Part shown: in pieces, positions 62,524 through 64,000 of the stretch | Layout: each line of letters starts with the position of its first letter | How positions within the stretch are numbered: the stretch's first letter is position 1 | Source of the DNA: an uncultured Lachnospiraceae bacterium | GTDB lineage: Bacteria > Bacillota > Clostridia > Lachnospirales > Lachnospiraceae | Reading direction: 5' to 3' | Length of the DNA stretch: 64,000 nt | Assembly: GCA_910579395.1 (NCBI GenBank) | Contig: CAJTUC010000019.1 | Location: forward strand, 13,866 to 77,865 | Notes under the pieces: generated by a model | The model's database searches: none | What the model was told of the DNA's origin: nothing | The model's input: the letters and a program-made list of their open reading frames with translations, nothing else | Made by a program: the position numbers and the translations under genes

Positions 62524-62717
62524 CGTATTACTCCTCTCATTTTTCGGTCGTAACCTTCAACCTTCATATTTATCCTTTTCATTATACAAATTGTTGCATC
62601 ACTCTTCAAGCACTGCCCCGCCTCTTTTGCCTGTTACGGGAACGGCTTTTTCAGTTCGAATTTTCCGGCTCCGCCGTCTGGCCCCTGAATTTTTTAAATT
62701 AATAAAAGACTTTAAAT
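62524..62717. other. gap with no recognised gene between GH43 and the intron
   Basis: About 190 bases upstream of the GH43 start. It holds the GH43 ribosome binding site side and a GC-rich stretch near 62600-62690 without a supported gene. It may be a remnant of the intron target. Confidence 0.4.
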
Positions 62718-63265
62718 CGAGTAGGAGGCTAACCATTAGTCGGTTAGCCGACCTCTCACACCACCGTGCGTACGGTTCCGTACACGGCGGTTCCTTAGTT
62801 TTCATAGACTACCAGATAATAGTCAAGCATGGATGTATACCCCAGCTTGGCTATTATTTTGTTTGAAAAGATTTGGTTTAAGACTTGCGCCATTCTCCAA
62901 CAACCTTTTCTACTACAGGCAAGTTCTTTTGCTTTCCAATGTTCAAGCCCTAGCGCTTTGAGCATTCGGTACTTTGTCTTGACTTTCTTCCATTGTTTCC
63001 AATAGACCGCCCTGATTCTTCGCCTTGCCCATTCATCCGTTTCTCTGAGAAGTTTCTTCATGTCTGCAAGTTTGAAATAATTCACCCATCCTCGCACAAA
63101 CTGTTGGTATTTCTTTTCTCTTTTTGCGTTACTCATGCCATTATTCCTGTCTGTCAGCTCCCTGATTTTATCCTTCATCTTTGTAACCGATTTCGGGTGT
63201 ACCCTGAATCTGCATTTCCCTTTGTTCCTATAGAAGGTATAACCAAGGTATTTGACCTTGCTGAT
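62718..63265 (-). mobile_element. 3' part of a group II intron
   Basis: Contains the end of the intron-encoded protein and intron RNA domains V and VI. Domain V is visible at about 62754-62793 (minus strand ACCGCCGTGTACGG, then CCGTACGCACGGTGGTGTGA). Domain VI pairs GGCTAACC with GGTTAGCC at about 62727-62752. The 3' end is near 62718. The 5' part is cut off by a transposon. Confidence 0.82.
62795..63260 (-). pseudogene. ltrA: group II intron maturase, C-terminal fragment
   Basis: Only the maturase end of the reverse transcriptase is present: VKYLGYTFYRNKGKCRFRVH, then FVRGWVNYFKLADMKKLL, RRRIRAVYWKQWKK and the C-terminal helices. The reverse-transcriptase palm (YADD) is missing, so it cannot be active. 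The open frame extends to 63343, but its first ~28 residues come from the adjoining transposon end and do not belong to the maturase. Confidence 0.88.
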
Positions 63266-63330
63266 TGTTGACCTGCAAATTAGATGCATCAGCTCCATGC
63301 AGATTAGATGCGCCTGATATTGATGTTGCG
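63266..63330. repeat. transposon end with tandem binding-site-like repeats
   Basis: TGTTGACC at 63266 starts a run with two imperfect copies of a ~26-base unit: TGCAAATTAGATGC (from 63274) and TGCAGATTAGATGC (from 63299). Repeated sites near a TG end are typical of transposons with Mu/Tn7-type transposases and an AAA partner. The opposite end lies outside the window. Confidence 0.55.
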
Positions 63331-63414
63331 CGTTGGGGATCAACAGATTGCCTGCACCAACATCAGCAAGTTATCTGATCGTTATAAAAATTGAATTCAC
63401 AGATCGGAGGAAAT

Positions 63415-63439
63415 GCAAAAAGCAGGTTTCCCTGCTTTT
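63415..63439 (-). terminator. terminator downstream of the AAA ATPase gene
   Basis: On the minus strand AAAAGCAGG, loop GAAA, CCTGCTTTT continues as TTGC with a T run. It starts just after the stop codon. Confidence 0.75.
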
Positions 63440-63443
63440 GCTG

Positions 63444-64000
63444 CTAAATCTCATTATTGTTGATTGCCTGCATGACGATTTCTGCTGTGATCATGTCAAT
63501 CTTCCTGGAGTCTCCGATCAGAAGACAACTGTTGCATAGATTGTTGATGACACGCGGGGTTCCATCGGATGCATTTAGGATAGCCTCCAGTGCAGCATCT
63601 TCAAAAATTGCCCTGGCAGCACCAGCGCCCTGGAGCTTTTCAAGGATATAAGATCGTCCTTCTTCCTTGGTAAATGCAGGGATCTCATAGTTCATGATGA
63701 TCCTTTGACGGAATGGTTCATGGATACTAAGACGAAGTGTTGCATTTAAAGATGGGAGCCCAGATAGCAGAACCACAGCACGATCCCTGGAATCCATCTC
63801 AAAATTAAATAAAAGCTTGAAGTCATTCAGGATAGCGGAACTGATGTAATTCGCCTCATCAATGATGATGACAGGCGTTTTCCTTTTTTCAACAGAAAGC
63901 CGCGTAAGTTCTTCCTGGATCGCACGGAAGTTGTCCGGTTTCCGGTAGTGGGCCTGTGCCCCCAATTCGGCAGCAAGATCCCGATAGAAATCATTGGGAC
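63444..64000 (-). CDS. AAA ATPase of a transposon, ExeA/TniB-like, 5' end outside window
   Basis: The frame is open to base 64000, so the start and Walker A lie outside. Visible: Walker B TPVIIIDEANYISSAIL, sensor 1 VVLLSGLPSL and sensor 2 ASDGTPRVINNL, as in ExeA/TniB/IstB-like helper ATPases that deliver a DDE transposase to its target. It belongs to the transposon whose end lies at 63266. Confidence 0.85.
   Translation of the reverse strand, partial: PNDFYRDLAAELGAQAHYRKPDNFRAIQEELTRLSVEKRKTPVIIIDEANYISSAILNDFKLLFNFEMDSRDRAVVLLSGLPSLNATLRLSIHEPFRQRIIMNYEIPAFTKEEGRSYILEKLQGAGAARAIFEDAALEAILNASDGTPRVINNLCNSCLLIGDSRKIDMITAEIVMQAINNNEI

Noticed and set aside
62599..62805. Small minus-strand gene of 68 residues
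   Set aside because: It overlaps intron domains V and VI and matches no family.

Overview
The window looks like chromosome of a spore-forming, saccharolytic member of the Clostridia, most likely Lachnospiraceae. The support is: a large Bacillus/Clostridium-type SRP RNA, a Met T-box in front of metG, an spmB spore-maturation gene, strong GGAGG ribosome binding sites, a split transketolase, Pta-AckA acetate production, PucR/CdaR and YesM/YesN-type regulators, and lipoprotein binding proteins with Ser/Thr/Ala/Asp-rich linkers. Almost every gene is on the minus strand. I see no tRNA or rRNA gene, no CRISPR array and no complete prophage.

Layout. 1-730: end of tadA and the SRP RNA gene. 730-16400: signalling and housekeeping (a PBP1-GGDEF protein, a CdaR-type regulator, an MsmK/UgpC-type ATPase, a membrane GGDEF, YesL, HD-GYP, GNAT, D-lactate dehydrogenase, a DUF1002 protein, a lipase-like hydrolase, metG with its T-box). 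16400-19800: DUF3892 protein, coiled-coil membrane protein, map, rpe. 19860-36700: a pentose block holding split transketolase, araD, an FGGY kinase, araA, a four-gene YtfQRT/YjfF-type importer, a divergent GntR-LacI regulator, and a three-component sensor (histidine kinase, binding lipoprotein, AraC-type response regulator). 36800-45500: membrane GGDEF, DUF885 peptidase, MarR, an ABC exporter with a very long coiled coil, and a membrane-anchored Mrr-like nuclease. 45600-49800: spmB, ROK kinase, ackA, pta, an NTF2-like protein. 49800-62500: a plant cell-wall locus with an SDR, two GH105-type proteins, an ankyrin-GH43 fusion, two more GH43 enzymes, a CE12-type acetylesterase and a MalFG/Lpl-type importer. 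62700-64000: a truncated group II intron next to the end of a transposon that runs off the window.

How it fits together. The GH43, GH105 and CE12 enzymes would trim arabinose- and rhamnogalacturonan-rich pectin fragments. The Lpl-type importer has no ATPase of its own and could be powered by the MsmK-like ATPase at 5156-6265. Arabinose would pass through AraA, the FGGY kinase and AraD to xylulose-5-P, then transketolase and Rpe, and end as acetate (Pta-AckA) or D-lactate. Three GGDEF proteins and one HD-GYP protein suggest that c-di-GMP is tied to sugar sensing.

The most unusual signal is non-coding. An ~85-nt structured element occurs three times (3836-3922, 40335-40417, 44912-44994), each time at the 3' end of a minus-strand gene. 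All its helices are kept by compensatory changes, and each copy is followed by an AGAATG...CATTCT hairpin that also recurs alone elsewhere. A second repeated signal is a conserved CAG..TGAGAAAGGA leader just upstream of several start codons.
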